A stretch of 64,000 nt of DNA from assembly GCA_022925895.1 (NCBI GenBank), contig JAKSYS010000093.1, forward strand, positions 1-64,000, given 5' to 3'. The notes below the pieces were generated by a model. It did no database searches. It had not been told where the DNA came from and saw only the letters and a list, made by a program, of their open reading frames with translations. Shown here piece after piece: positions 35,222-46,135 of the stretch. Numbering within the stretch: position 1 is the first letter of the stretch; each line of letters begins with the position of its first letter. This DNA is from Fragilaria crotonensis (Eukaryota; Bacillariophyta; Fragilariophyceae; Fragilariales; Fragilariaceae). The position numbers were made by a program, and so were the translations under genes.

Positions 35222-36320
35222 ATGTCTACCGACACCACAACGTTCTTGCAAACAAGCCAAGCCGCGGTGCCAAAGTCATTACAGGTGGCTTTGGACGGCG
35301 CATCCAAGGATCTGAAACACTGGAGAGCGGTTTCCTTTCCTTATCAGGGCATCCCATGCACCAGGCTCTTTACTAAATGTTCCTTCAGATAGTCATGAGT
35401 GCGAGGACATTCTTGAGTATTTGCGACCTATGTACAAAGGTTACAAGATATACTTCAGTGACAAGTACTCTGCATCCATTTCTAGTGGCGGTGGCTGGAA
35501 GGAGCTTCTGAAGGACCTTTGCAATTGCAGGAATGCAAGGTGGATTCTACCTAATTGGAAATGGTAGTTACAAGGACAAACATATTGTTGTGTGCCGAGG
35601 AAGCCGCTTGTATCAAGGTACTAAGAGGCAGCAGCTGAGTCCCAGCCAGAAGCCGCAATACAGGAATGAAACTTTGCCAACCCTTGCTGATACGCGCTTG
35701 CAGTGAAACCCACCAAAGAAACATGCCTTAACTACGATGTGTCAACTATAAACTTGGCATTGAGGCGCTCTAATTTCTCCGATGTTGAACCGAACCGGAC
35801 TTTTTTTTGTGTGAAGAACCAACTTTGACATCAAATGAAGACAACGATGACTTCATTGGCAATCCTTGCAACACACAGCAAGAAACAACTTTGTACTCAA
35901 CAAATGAAGACGAAGATGCTGCGCTTGTGTTCCCAGAACTCGTTCCAACAGTTGTTAGGAAGGAAAGTGTTCCATACAGTGTTCTTGTTCCCCTTGCGAA
36001 AGAGCTGGCATCGATTCTTGAGGGAAACTGCACAGTGGAGGAGCTGGAACAGTACGAGGCAATGTTATCAAATTGCATTACGAAGAAAAAGCACGAAATA
36101 ATGGCACAGCGTGGGTCTGCCAATGGCAGCATGGTCTCTTCGAGTGTTCGCTCCAACAAGAAGCTGAAAACTCATGGGACAAAGCACATGTCATTTGGGT
36201 AACGTTGACGAACAAAAAGCCACCAGCAAAGAAGCTGAAGGATGCGAAAGGGAATAGTATTAGTGATCGGATCAGTGCATCATTCTTCATTCATGGTACT
36301 GACATTGGTGGCGTCTAATA
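35222..36320 (+). pseudogene. Forward ORF remnant of GGATCC element, copy A
   Basis: Corresponds to the forward ORF of copy B (60268 on). Copy A has more frame changes in its first third (MSTDTTTFLQTSQAAVPKSL versus MSTDTNVLANKPSRGAKVIT in B). From 35807 to 36202 a longer frame reads NEDEDAALVFPELVPTVVRK and LAKELASILEGNCTVEELEQ. Confidence 0.5.
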
Positions 36321-36420
36321 CAACTTCCAATTACATTTACTTGTGAGTTTAATTAATAGTAGTGAATTTAAGACTCAAAGGAGCCAGGTTTATGGAGTCC
36401 AATCCTTCTCGTACAATGCA

Positions 36421-36826
36421 TTCAATTATGGGGAATTCTCAAAAACACCTGTTATCTTTCCATTTTATAATAGGGGAATTCTCAAAAACACCTGTTATCT
36501 TTCCATTTTTCAATAACACCTATGACCTTACAATCCACCGAAACCTGTTTTACTATTTCACCCATTCGTGACTCAATATTATCAATAACACCGTCTAAGT
36601 TTTACACTAATTACAATAACACCTTTTAAGATTTCACATTATTACAATAACACCGTTTGCAGCCGGCAGCGCCGCTGCTCTACGACAACTTGGTACACAC
36701 TATATTGAAAACTTCAGTCACGTTTGGGTGAAATAGTAAACCTTACTTTCGGTGGATTGTAAGGTCATAGGTGTTATTGAAAAATGGAAAGATAACAGGT
36801 GTTTCTGAGAATTCCCCTTCAATTAT
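36421..36826. mobile_element. Nested 388-bp MITE with 9-bp target duplication (copy A)
   Basis: The element proper is 36430-36817. Its ends are inverted repeats of about 75 bases (GGGGAATTCTC...; right end ...GAGAATTCCCC), and it is flanked by the direct repeat TTCAATTAT (36421-36429 and 36818-36826). The left end contains a duplicated segment of about 45 bases (GGGGAATTCTCAAAAACACC twice), and the interior repeats CAATAACACC several times. A 9-bp duplication with long inverted ends fits Mutator-like MITEs. It is present at the identical position in copy B, so it inserted before the GGATCC element was duplicated. Confidence 0.85.
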
Positions 36827-37107
36827 TGCAGGACTCCAGCCTGAAGTACCCTGAACTTTGCTGCAGTAAAGGAGCCGAACAATAAGTTTTGCTCCTCAAC
36901 ATTGCTTGCACTCGGCTCACAGAGCAACGTACAGTGCCTAAGCACCCTCCCAACCCAACTTATTGCCACGCCATGGGTAAGCTTCACGGCGAGTCCATGA
37001 AAGTTATTCCCGGCCTCATCAACCCCAACCACATTGGGCATTACAAAATACCAATTTTCAGGACGTTCCTGATCAGAATCAACGTCTTCCGGCTTTTCAG
37101 GCTGCAC
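36823..37107 (-). pseudogene. Truncated dioxygenase-like ORF, copy A
   Basis: Retains NWYFVMPNVVGVDEAGNNFH and LTHGVAISWVGRVLRHCT, but the upstream part with HxD is deleted relative to 61871-62593. The C-terminus ends within the duplicated TTCAATTAT beside the MITE. Confidence 0.7.
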
Positions 37108-37246
37108 GAGTATGCAAGCTCAACAATGAAGTCCCCGGGTCGTTTGCGGCATTCCTCGGGAACAATCCCGCAACAACACCACTTACAACATGATCATCGA
37201 CAGCGCTATCCGTCATCACAAAAGATGAGGCTGCACGAGGCTGCTA

Positions 37247-37555
37247 CCGGTTCGGGCGGAAAAACGAACAATCCCTGGCAACCCACTCCACAGTTGTGGC
37301 AGAGCGTGATCGATTGGGAAAGCAAGCTGTCACGTCCAAGGGTGCTGCCGGTTCGTACGAAAAAACAAGCAATCCCTGACGACCCACTCCACAGTTATGG
37401 CAGAGCGTGATCGATCGGGAAAGCAAGCTGTCACGTCCAAGGGTGCTGCCGGTTCGTACGAAAAAACAAGCAATCCTTGACGACCCACTCCACAGTTATG
37501 GCAGAGCGTGATCGATCGGGAAAGCAAGCTGTCACGTCCGAGGATGCTACAGGCG
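37247..37555 (+). repeat. About three 101-bp tandem units inside copy A
   Basis: A unit containing CACAGTTATGGCAGAGCGTG and AAGCAAGCTGTCACGTCC recurs at 101-base spacing (near 37289, 37390, 37491). 101 is not a multiple of three, so the short open frames here are repeat artefacts. Confidence 0.8.
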
Positions 37556-37876
37556 GCAGATCCTTCGATTGTACAGAAACAACGAGGAGGGTGCTTGTTT
37601 GGTGGGTCACGACAAAGGATGATCAACAGCAGAAGCAATAACAATGAGGTATCGTAGTGTTTCAGGCAAAAATGAAATGAAATGAATGTCAGATCAGCAA
37701 TGCAAAATCTCACGAAATAAATGTATCGATATACAGATATACACATCGTAATACATGTATTGAGTTGGATGGGGGAACAATGCCGATTTGGCTGGCGCGC
37801 AATGCCGGTTTGAATGTTACACATACAAATTTTTTGATTTTTGTTTTCGACGGATGAGCAAGATTCCTATGATGTC

Positions 37877-37912
37877 ACGATGACGAAAAATAGGTGACAG
37901 TTAATCGGATCC
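37877..37912 (-). repeat. Right terminal inverted repeat, copy A
   Basis: Reverse complement of 34852-34887. Confidence 0.85.
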
Positions 37913-38518
37913 CGCCAAGAGCTGAGCTCCGAGCTCCGAGTAGACTACTAGTACCGTAGTCCTCGGTATTTTGTACCCTACATTTTTGACCCACTCGATT
38001 CAAAAGTGCTGCTCGTTTTGTTGTATGGGTCATACAATATATATGCATATTCCATCGACCTATACGTATAAATGTATTACAGTACTCCAGTACAAGTACT
38101 TTTATGCGCCATTCGCCAGTATTCACTCTGAGACAGGTATGCTTGTAGAAATGTACTGGAGTATTACAGTACCTGGTACTGAATGCAAGTACTCCCCAGT
38201 CCCCAGACTCAAGGTAGTACTGGAGTACTCGTACTCGGAGTACAAAAGAAGCGGTCGTGAAAAATTATTCACGAGTTCGGATTTATTTACACTTGATGGC
38301 AACGAATTGAAACCGTTGAACCCGATTGGCCGGGAGTTTTTTTTGTTTTCGGTTTCATTCTCGGACAAGAGCTCCAGAAGAGAAACAAACTCTCAGACCA
38401 CAGGCACACCTTTCCCGAGTACGTCTGTACCGTATTGTCGATCCCTTTCATTCTCTTTATTCCATTATCCTTCGCGTTAGCTGCAGTATTGATACTGCTA
38501 TACCCTCTTTGGTTAAGG
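37913..38518. other. Upstream region of oxygenase copy 1
   Basis: No gene; 38070-38250 is GTAC-rich. The promoter of the following gene is expected here. Confidence 0.45.
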
Positions 38519-39924
38519 ATGAAGGCATTCAGTTCATTTCTCGTCAGTCTTACGATTGTCTTGATTGGTAGTTATGAGTGGTCACAATCAGTGCTCGTGT
38601 CCGCAGAACGGAACAGTTTGGGTCAGGAAATCTATGATATCGATGCTTCCTGGGCGATCAAATCAAGCAAGCTGTCAAACGCCTTGGGAGATAAGCAGTC
38701 ATTTTACGATTCCTTTATTCAAGGTTGTCGCGCGGCAGCTGGATCACCTTCGAAGGCCTATGCTGCCTGTGGTGCTGGAGAAGACAATCGCATCAAATGA
38801 ATAATCAACAGCCCATGAGTATGCGTAATTATACGAAGAATGGATTTCTGAAGATCAAAGCTCCAACCAAAACCTTTAAATTGATTAAAGATTTTGGGAT
38901 GCAAATCGACACAGAAATGAAACGGAATGGCACACAGTCAATACCTATCACAACATGTGGGATTCGCCACCAACTCTCATCGATATTCAGGATCCTGGCC
39001 ATGGTGGAGGACACGAACTGGCAAATGCTGTTTGGGAATCTGCGCGTCAAACACTGGAAGAGTGGACAGGTATGCACTTGAGTCCGTGCTCAATTTGGGG
39101 CATTCGAATCTATTCGAACAATTCCATTCTTACCCCACACGTCGACCGCAACCCTCTTGTGACATCGGCAATCATCAACGTTGACCAAGATGTTGACGAG
39201 CCGTGGCCATTGGAAGTGTGGGGACATGATGGAATACCGTACAATGTGACTATGGAACCTGGTGATATGGTTCTTTATGAGAGTCACACGATCTTGCATG
39301 GTAGGTGCTTTATTTCTCTAGTTGCGATGGCTTCCACTCGATTTCTTGTTGGGGACGACTCTCACCCGATCTTGGTTTCGTTGGACTGATCCTCTAGGCC
39401 GACCCTTCCCAATGCGAGGTCGTTTCTTTGCCAATATCTTTGTCCATTTCGAGCCACTGGGCACCCCTCGCAAGGCCCATGATGATTTCTCCTCACCTGT
39501 TGTGTACGATGCCGAAGCTCTCGAATCCATGGATGCGGGTTTACCTCCCTACTTGATTCCCGGCACTCCATGGGAAAGCGAGTGGCATTCATCATTTCCG
39601 GAAGGTTGGAAGCTACTGCACAATGATGTTTCCGATGGGGCCGCGAGGAATGATTTGCGCCTAGTGGACAATATGTACATTAAGGATCCTCAATCCATTC
39701 ATGCGGTGGATTCGAATGGGTGGTCGCCACTCCATGAGGCAGCACGTGCGGGTAGTGTCGATGTTGCAAAGTATCTGTATGAACGAGACGTGGACATGAA
39801 CCTGAGAACAGGTCATGGAATTGGTGATTCTGCATTGGATTTGGCACGTCAACATCATGGCGAGGACTCGGAGATTTTCAAATTTCTATTTGGAGTTGGT
39901 GCCGAGAGTGGCAGTGAATTGTAA
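38519..39924 (+). CDS. 2OG-Fe(II) oxygenase (prolyl 4-hydroxylase-like) with ankyrin tail, copy 1 (two frame breaks)
   Basis: Same gene as 40530-41926 in inverted orientation. Starts MKAFSSFLVSLTIVLIGSYE, a signal or anchor segment. The oxygenase domain has SPCSIWGIRIYSNNSILTPH, HVDRNPLVTSAIINVD (HxD), PLEVWGHDGIPYNVTMEPGD, YESHTILHG (distal His) and RPFPMRGRFFANIFVHFEP. Intron 39301-39397 (GTAGGT...CTAG) splits HG/RPFP. The C-terminus has ankyrin-like DSNGWSPLHEAARAGSVDVA. Against the intact copy, one base is missing near 38798 (ATCAAATGA versus ATCAAGATGA) and one near 38895 (a T-run). Both could be sequencing indels; otherwise this copy would be inactive. Confidence 0.8.
39301..39397 (+). 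other. Intron of oxygenase copy 1
   Basis: GTAGGT donor, CTCTAG acceptor; exon 2 is 527 bases as in copy 2. Confidence 0.85.
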
Positions 39925-40529
39925 GGTAGGGACGTGGCGTACGTTTGTTTTGCGTCATCTGCATGTGTTGGGTTACATAGGTAGTGCTAGCTTAGAGAAA
40001 CTTTAGGACAGTCGCAGCGTACCTGAGAAAGAGACGACGGACAGTACATTCAATCCCTCGTTGTAGCTCAAGTTACTTAAAGAATAGCCTTGCATGACAG
40101 CCAGGATTCAAAATTCAGAAGCGTGACCCACGCTGTGCCTTCAAGGAAGATAGTTTCCCACAACATTTCCTGCTCCCATTTGGTGGAGTGTGTCAGACAC
40201 AAGGTGGAGTGCATGAAGTAATAGCTACTTGTTGTCGTTAGTGTGGTTCGGGAGACGTCATGGCGAGGGCAATAACAACATAATAGATAGTTTCCCACGG
40301 TTGTGGTGTTCAACATTCAGGTTCACCTTGGTCTATACGTTTAAAGTTGATATCCGTAAGATGCAGTAGCAACACCACCTTACTTGAGTAATATGGTACC
40401 CCGAGAGATTGTAGGCACCACTAGAGGAACAAAGTACATCATTGACGCCCGCGTCGTTGCCGACGTAAGTATTGTTTGCAACCCAAACCAAGACGACGAT
40501 GAACAACACATGCATGCCACTTCAAAGCC
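39925..40529. other. Spacer between the tail-to-tail oxygenase genes
   Basis: 605 bases, no gene. GATAGTTTCCCAC occurs twice (near 40149 and 40289). Only weak inverted similarity immediately beyond the two stop codons, so the duplicated unit ends close to the genes. Confidence 0.5.
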
Positions 40530-41926
40530 TTACAACTCACTCCCATTCTCGGCACCAACACCGAATAGAAATTTGAAAATCTCCGAGTCCTCGCCATGAT
40601 ATTGACGTGCCAAATCCAATGCCGTCTCGCCAACTCCTTGACCAGTTTTCAGGTTAATGTCCACTTCTCGTTCATACAGATACTTTGCAACCTCAATACT
40701 ACCCGCACGTGCTGCCTCATGGAGTGGCGACCACCCATTCGAATCCACCGCATGAATGGATTGAGGATCCTTAATGTACATATTGTCCACTAGGCGCAAA
40801 TCATTCTTTCTCGCTCCGTGAACAATATCATTGTGGAGTAGCTTCCAGCCGTCCGGATGCTTCTCACGCCACTCGCTTTCCCACGGAGAACCAGGAATCA
40901 AGTATGCAGGCAAACCAGCATCTATGGATTCGCGAGCATCGGCATCAAAGACTGCAGGCGAGGAGAAATCGTCGTGGGCCTTGCGAGTGGTGCCCAGCGG
41001 CTCGAAATGAACGAAAACATTGGCAAAGTAACGACCACGCATAGGGAAGGGTCGGCCTTGGATCAAACGAGGATCGGGTGAGTGTTTTCCTCGGGGAGTA
41101 GTAGTACGAGAGGCGTCACAAATCCAGGAGTTAAGCACCTACCATGAATGATTGTATGACTCTCATAAAGAACCATATCACCTGGTTCCATAGTCACATT
41201 ATACGGTATTCCATCATGACCCCACACTTCCAATGGCCACGGCTCGTCAACATCTTGGTCAACGTTGATGATTGCCGATGTCACAAGAGGATTACGGTCG
41301 ACGTGTGGGGTAAGAATAGAATTGTTTGAATAGATACGAATGCCCCAAATTGAGCACGGACTCAAATGCATACCCGTCCACTCTTCCAGTGTTTGACGCG
41401 CAGATTCCCAAACAGCATTCGACAATTCGGGTCCTCCACCGTGGGAACGCTCCTGAATGTTGATGAGAGTTGGTGGCGAATCCCACATGTTGTGATACGT
41501 ATTGACTGTGTGCCATTCCGTTTCATTTTTTTCTCTATTCTGCTCCCAGAAATCTTGAATTAATTTGAAGGTTTTGGCTGGAGCTTTGATCTTCAGAAAT
41601 CCATTCTTCGTATAATTGCGCATACTCATGGGTTGCCTATTATTCATCTTGATGCGAAAGTCTTCTCCAGCTTTGCAGTTATTCTCGGACTTCTCATATG
41701 TCCCAGCCGCCACGCGACAACCTTGAATAAAGGAATCGTAGAGAGCCTGCTTATCTCCCAAGGCGTTAGACAAATTGCTTGATTTGATTGCCCAGGAAGC
41801 ATCGATATCATAGATTTCTTGACCCAAACTGTTCAGTTTTGCGGAAACGAGCACTGATTGTGACCACTCGTGACAGACAGTCATGACAATGGTCATACCG
41901 ACTAGAAATGAACTGAATACATTCAT
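40530..41926 (-). CDS. 2OG-Fe(II) oxygenase (prolyl 4-hydroxylase-like) with ankyrin tail, copy 2, intact
   Basis: CDS is 41143-41926 joined to 40530-41056, 436 residues. Residues 1-28 are a signal peptide or anchor (MNVFSSFLVGMTIVMTVCHE), so the enzyme probably acts in the secretory pathway. The prolyl-hydroxylase-like domain has iron ligands His208 and Asp210 (LTPHVDRNPLVTS) and probably His261 (HTIIHG), followed by RPFPMRGRYFANVFVHFEP. The family hydroxylates substrates with 2-oxoglutarate and oxygen. The C-terminal region (DSNGWSPLHEAARAGSIEVA, KTGQGVGETALDLARQYHGE) is one to two ankyrin repeats. Substrate unknown. A tail-to-tail inverted duplicate of 38519-39924; upstream DNA is shared with the divergent Mfd gene. 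Confidence 0.9.
41057..41142 (-). other. Intron of oxygenase copy 2
   Basis: 86 bases, GTAGGT...AAG, phase 1, at the same position as the 97-base intron 39301-39397 in copy 1. Confidence 0.85.
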
Positions 41927-42743
41927 CCTTAACTATGGAAGGTATGGAAGTATCGAGTACACTACTAACTCGAAGGATAACGGAACAAAGAGAATGAAAA
42001 ATGGATCGACAATGCAGACGACGTCTGGAAGATGGAAATGAGATGTGGAACCGTTGATAGATGCGCAGCCCACTGAAACGTAAACGGTGATTGAATATTT
42101 TGTTACGACTGCTCGTGATAGGGGACTGGCATGACTTGGCCCAACAGCCTGCAGTCCCGCGACGACGTCCCATTCACGGTCAATCAATCCGACCGTTATC
42201 ATCTGCATGTATGCGTGCAATGTGTATCCAGTATCCAGTACACTTGAACCGTGAAAATTTCTCTGGATTGCCATACATACATACAGCTCTATTTCTTCTA
42301 CAGTACATACACTTTTCTGCACTCACAGAGACAAGAGCAATACAAGTACCGGTAAAGGGGTGTTTTTACGGGTACATGTATGTCATACATACATTTTAAA
42401 TACAGTACGTGTGGTACTCTATTCCAACGATATTTTATTAGGATTAGGGTTATTCTTCAAACTATGTCTGTCATTCATGCGCAGCAGAACCGTCTGCCAT
42501 TGGATCTGTCCGGATTTCCACTTGGTTTATCCAGACGACGAACACAAGGAAAGAAAATTGGAGCAACTCTGATTAGTAGAAGACGACAAATTTGATCCGA
42601 TGAATGTGTTGCGATCGGTTGGAACAGAAGAATTGGAGATAAGACAAGAATATTAATCTCGCCATCACAACCGCCGTCACAGTCGCAATAATTATACATT
42701 GGCGCACACTATAACCTATTTTTCAACAGCATCCACATCAATC
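41927..42743. promoter_or_regulatory. Divergent promoter region, oxygenase copy 2 and Mfd
   Basis: 817 bases between divergent starts; no gene seen. Contains a few GTAC sites (42230-42420). No individual elements assigned. Confidence 0.4.
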
Positions 42744-45700
42744 ATGCGATTCTCCGTCCTTATCGTTGTCGCACTTGTCGCCAATCTTCCACATGGTCAT
42801 GGGTTTTCCTCATTATTCCCAAGCTCTCAACCATCGAGAACTGGTTCTATTGTGATAAACACCAGCAATTACACGCCATGAATCAAGATCCGATGCGGTA
42901 CGATATGAGCGTCACATTTGGTTCGGAAGATCCAGATGATTTTGGGACGGAAGAAGATGATTTTCGGGCAGAACAGGCGTCGAGAAAGGCCAAGATTGAT
43001 GCACTGCTGAAACAACAAGATGTGGATTTCAAAGAAGAAAGACGGCGCAAGAAATGGGGGAAGTTTGCGAATGCTACCTCAAAGGAAGAAATACAGGCTT
43101 TGGAGGAGGAAGAGCGACTTCAGATTGCCAAAGGTCAGTAGTTTGTAAACTTGCTCCAGGAACGAGTACAGAATAGTACGTGCTTGGACATGTGAGTGGT
43201 TGAAATGCACATTTCCTGCCAAATTTTGACTAACGTCTGCTTCTCAAGACAACGAGATCAAGCTCGCTCTAGCCAAACAGTCGGGGGTTGACTTGGACTT
43301 CCTCGAAGCCAAGGATGGTGCCAGTGTATGGGATGAAAATGGTAAGATCAAGTTCGGCATGGGACCATCTAGCTGGTTCGAAGAACTTGATGAGGATTTG
43401 GATAACGAATGGAAAGAATTGGGTGCCAAAGACACCGATACGACCCTCAGTGATGGACAGATTGTTAGTAGAGACGCTTTGAAAGGTATTCGAGTGGGGA
43501 GTGCAGGTGGATGGACACTGGAAGTCTTTCCTGGCGACTTCGTGGTACACCGGAAGTATGGGATCGGCCGCTTTGATAAGACGTGTGTTAGTCCTAAAAC
43601 AAAGCTCTCGGCAGAGGAAAGGAAAGCTCAAAAAGATCGGCGAACGCAGATTGTTCGCCAAAAGTTGAAAGAGATGGGTGGGAATGCAACTAAAGCTGAT
43701 GTGATACGGATTCAAGCCAAATTTGGCACTGATGAAGACTCGGACCCTATATCTAATCCTCAAACGACCGTCCTGGAGATTTCATACGACGATGGTATTG
43801 TCCACGTGCCGGTCGATCGTGCCTACCGTCTTAGTCGATACCGTGCCGGTGACTCCCCAATCAAGCCGAAGTTGTCGAAGGTTCGAGGTGAACAGTGGAG
43901 AAATGCCAAAAGAAAGGTCGAAGAAAACACACTCGAGCTAGCGCAAGATGTTTTGGCTCTGTACGCGACACGTGAGACTCTTCAGCGACCTCCCTTTGAT
44001 CCATTACAAGAAACCAAAGTCAAAGAATTCGAGACAACGTTTCCTTACGAACCAACACCTGATCAACTTACTTGTTTCGAGGACGTCGAGAATGACATGG
44101 TTTGGCGAAGTCGCCCCATGGATCGATTGGTTTGTGGTGATGTCGGTTTTGGTAAAACCGAGGTGGCTCTCCGTGCTATATTCAGATGTATTGCAAACGG
44201 CCGACAAGCGGCCTTTCTTGCTCCTACCGGTGTGTTGGCCGCGCAACATTTTAAGAACACGGTCAAACGCATGGGACCGGATACACCATTCGGAAAATCA
44301 ATTGCGTTGCTACGTGGAGGAATGGGAAAGAACACTAAGGCCGGGAAAGTGGCACGTGATGAAATTGCCGAAGGTAAAGCCGACGTTATTGTCGGAACGC
44401 ACGCTTTATTATCGAACGATCTCCAGTTCAAAGATTTAGGTCTCCTTGTGATTGACGAGGAGCAACGATTTGGAGTTAAGCAGAAGGAGCGACTCAAGCT
44501 TCTTTGCAACGGCATCGACGTCTTGACCATGTCCGCTACTCCTATTCCACGAACGCTTCAGATGTCCCTGAGTGGAATCCGCGATACATCTACAATCAAG
44601 AGTCCTCCACCAATGAGAAAACCAACTCAGACGACGGTCGCTGAGATGACCGATGAAATTATCTATCAAGCCATATCAACTGAGTTGGCTCGCGGAGGCC
44701 AGTGCTACTATGTCTGTCCTCGTATTTCAATGCTGGACGAGGCAGAGGAGAAAATCGTGGAGCTTTTCCCCGGTATAAGCATCGTTCAAGCGCACGGAAG
44801 AATGGGCAGAAACGTGGCCGAGGACAACGTAGCCGCATTTGCGGAAGGAAACTTTCAGGTGTTGCTAGCAACTACTGTGATTGAAAACGGTGTTGATATC
44901 CCGTCTGTGAATACCATCATTATTCAGAACGCTCAGAACTTCGGTATGTCTACGCTCTACCAGCTTCGGGGTCGTGTTGGTCGATCGAATGTTCAAGCCT
45001 ACGCGTACTTTCTGCATCGAGAGGAGGCAGTGACCGAGCGCGCTGCGTTGCGTCTTCAAGCGATTGGTGAACTAAATGAACTCGGATCTGGTTTCGATGT
45101 TGCCAACAGAGATCTTGAGATTCGTGGTGCCGGTAGCTTATTGGGGACGGAACAGAGTGGTATGGCAGCGAAGGTGGGCTTCGATTTATACATGAGAATG
45201 TTGAAGAAATCGATTCGACAATTACGCGGTCTGGATCTGCCTCTGGTGCCCCGAACAAACATCATCCTCCCGAAAGGCGAAGGCAGCATCGAAATCGTGA
45301 AAGGTGCAGACGGGATCAGCCATGCATTTCGCGTTCCTGAAGATTATATTCCAAATGAAGAAGAAAGACTGAAGCAGGAAACTGCAACTCGACTTGCAGA
45401 GAGCTCCTCCCAATTGGTGGAGTTGACCAATAAATGGAAAGAACAATATGGACCAATACCGGCCATCCTCCAAGCCAATCTGAAGAGAATGCACTTGCAT
45501 GCATGCACTCGTCGGCTGGGCATTGATCTTATCGGGCTCCAAGACAACGGCGAAGGTCGCATCGACTGTATTCTTCGCTCCCCAGGACTTAGACCGCGAC
45601 ATTGGGGGCACATTTGCTCGCTGTTGCCAAAAGGAATTCCACCGAAGGGCCTGAACACCATTTTCCCACCCCGACTCACCCCTAGCGGGGAAGAAGAGGA

Positions 45701-46115
45701 GATTCTCGGAGGACAAAGGATCGATCTCAAGGGTCTTCTCCAAGACGCCAGCTTAGACGACGACGATATTGAAGACTGGGACGCTCTCGACCAAGAAGAG
45801 GCGGAAGCAATGAAAGAAATTTCATCAGCATTCAGCATCACAGATCTTGATGAGGTTGATCTCGAACAATATCCTCGTTTTCTCATCCGTAACTTCGGCG
45901 AGATTCCAGAAGGCCAGAGAGTGGATGCGCTTCTGAAGCACCTTCTCCCTGCTGCCAAAATTGTGTACGAGACACAAGAAAAGGACAAAAACAAAGCTCG
46001 CGTCGCCGCGGAGCTTCGAGATAAACGGGAAAACCTTAAGAAATCCAAGAAACAACTGGACAAAGAGGAGACAATGCGACTGGGATACGAAGCGTATCCA
46101 TCAAGCCTATTATAA
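42744..46115 (+). CDS. mfd: Plastid-type Mfd/TRCF transcription-repair coupling helicase (one frame break)
   Basis: Mfd removes stalled bacterial-type RNA polymerase and recruits repair; in algae it acts in plastids. The start at 42744 gives a signal peptide MRFSVLIVVALVANLPHGHG followed by Phe-Ser-Ser, a plastid-type presequence. One base appears missing near 42877 (frames TP-stop and MNQDPM). Intron 43134-43248 (GTCAGT...CAAG) joins exon 1 to 43249. The main frame shows the polymerase-interaction domain (VFPGDFVVHRKYGIGRF), then helicase motifs GDVGFGKTEVAL, APTGVLAAQHF, VIDEEQRFGV, LTMSATPIPRTLQMSL, ATTVIENGVDIPS, YQLRGRVGRS and the C-terminal TRCF domain (LKRMHLHACTRRLGIDLIGL). The N-terminal UvrB-like module of bacterial Mfd is absent. 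Total about 1085 residues. Stop is 20 bases from the GCN1 stop. Confidence 0.9.
43134..43248 (+). other. Mfd intron
   Basis: 115 bases, GTCAGT...TCAAG, phase 1; joins IAK to DNEIKLALAK. Confidence 0.8.
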
Positions 46116-46135
46116 AGGAAACAATAGACAATGCT

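Larger units (their letters stand above)
34852..37912 (+). mobile_element. GGATCC-ended TIR element, copy A (internally deleted)
   Basis: 3061 bases bounded by inverted ends starting GGATCCGATTAACTGTCACC; about 36 bases match between the two ends. It is a near-identical direct repeat of 59903-63425, except that about 462 bases corresponding to roughly 62108-62569 are missing, which removes most of the minus-strand dioxygenase-like ORF, including its HxD motif. Parts: a forward ORF (35222-36320), a nested 388-bp MITE, the truncated minus ORF and a 101-bp minisatellite. No target duplication could be seen at its flanks. Confidence 0.85.

Noticed and set aside
37244-37824. Repeated Cys-containing frames (SITLCHNCGVGRQGL)
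   Set aside because: Arise from the 101-bp tandem repeat, whose length is not a multiple of three, so no conserved frame exists.
45344-46063. 239-codon minus-strand frame
   Set aside because: Antisense shadow of Mfd; Ser/Arg-rich composition comes from reading the conserved gene backwards.
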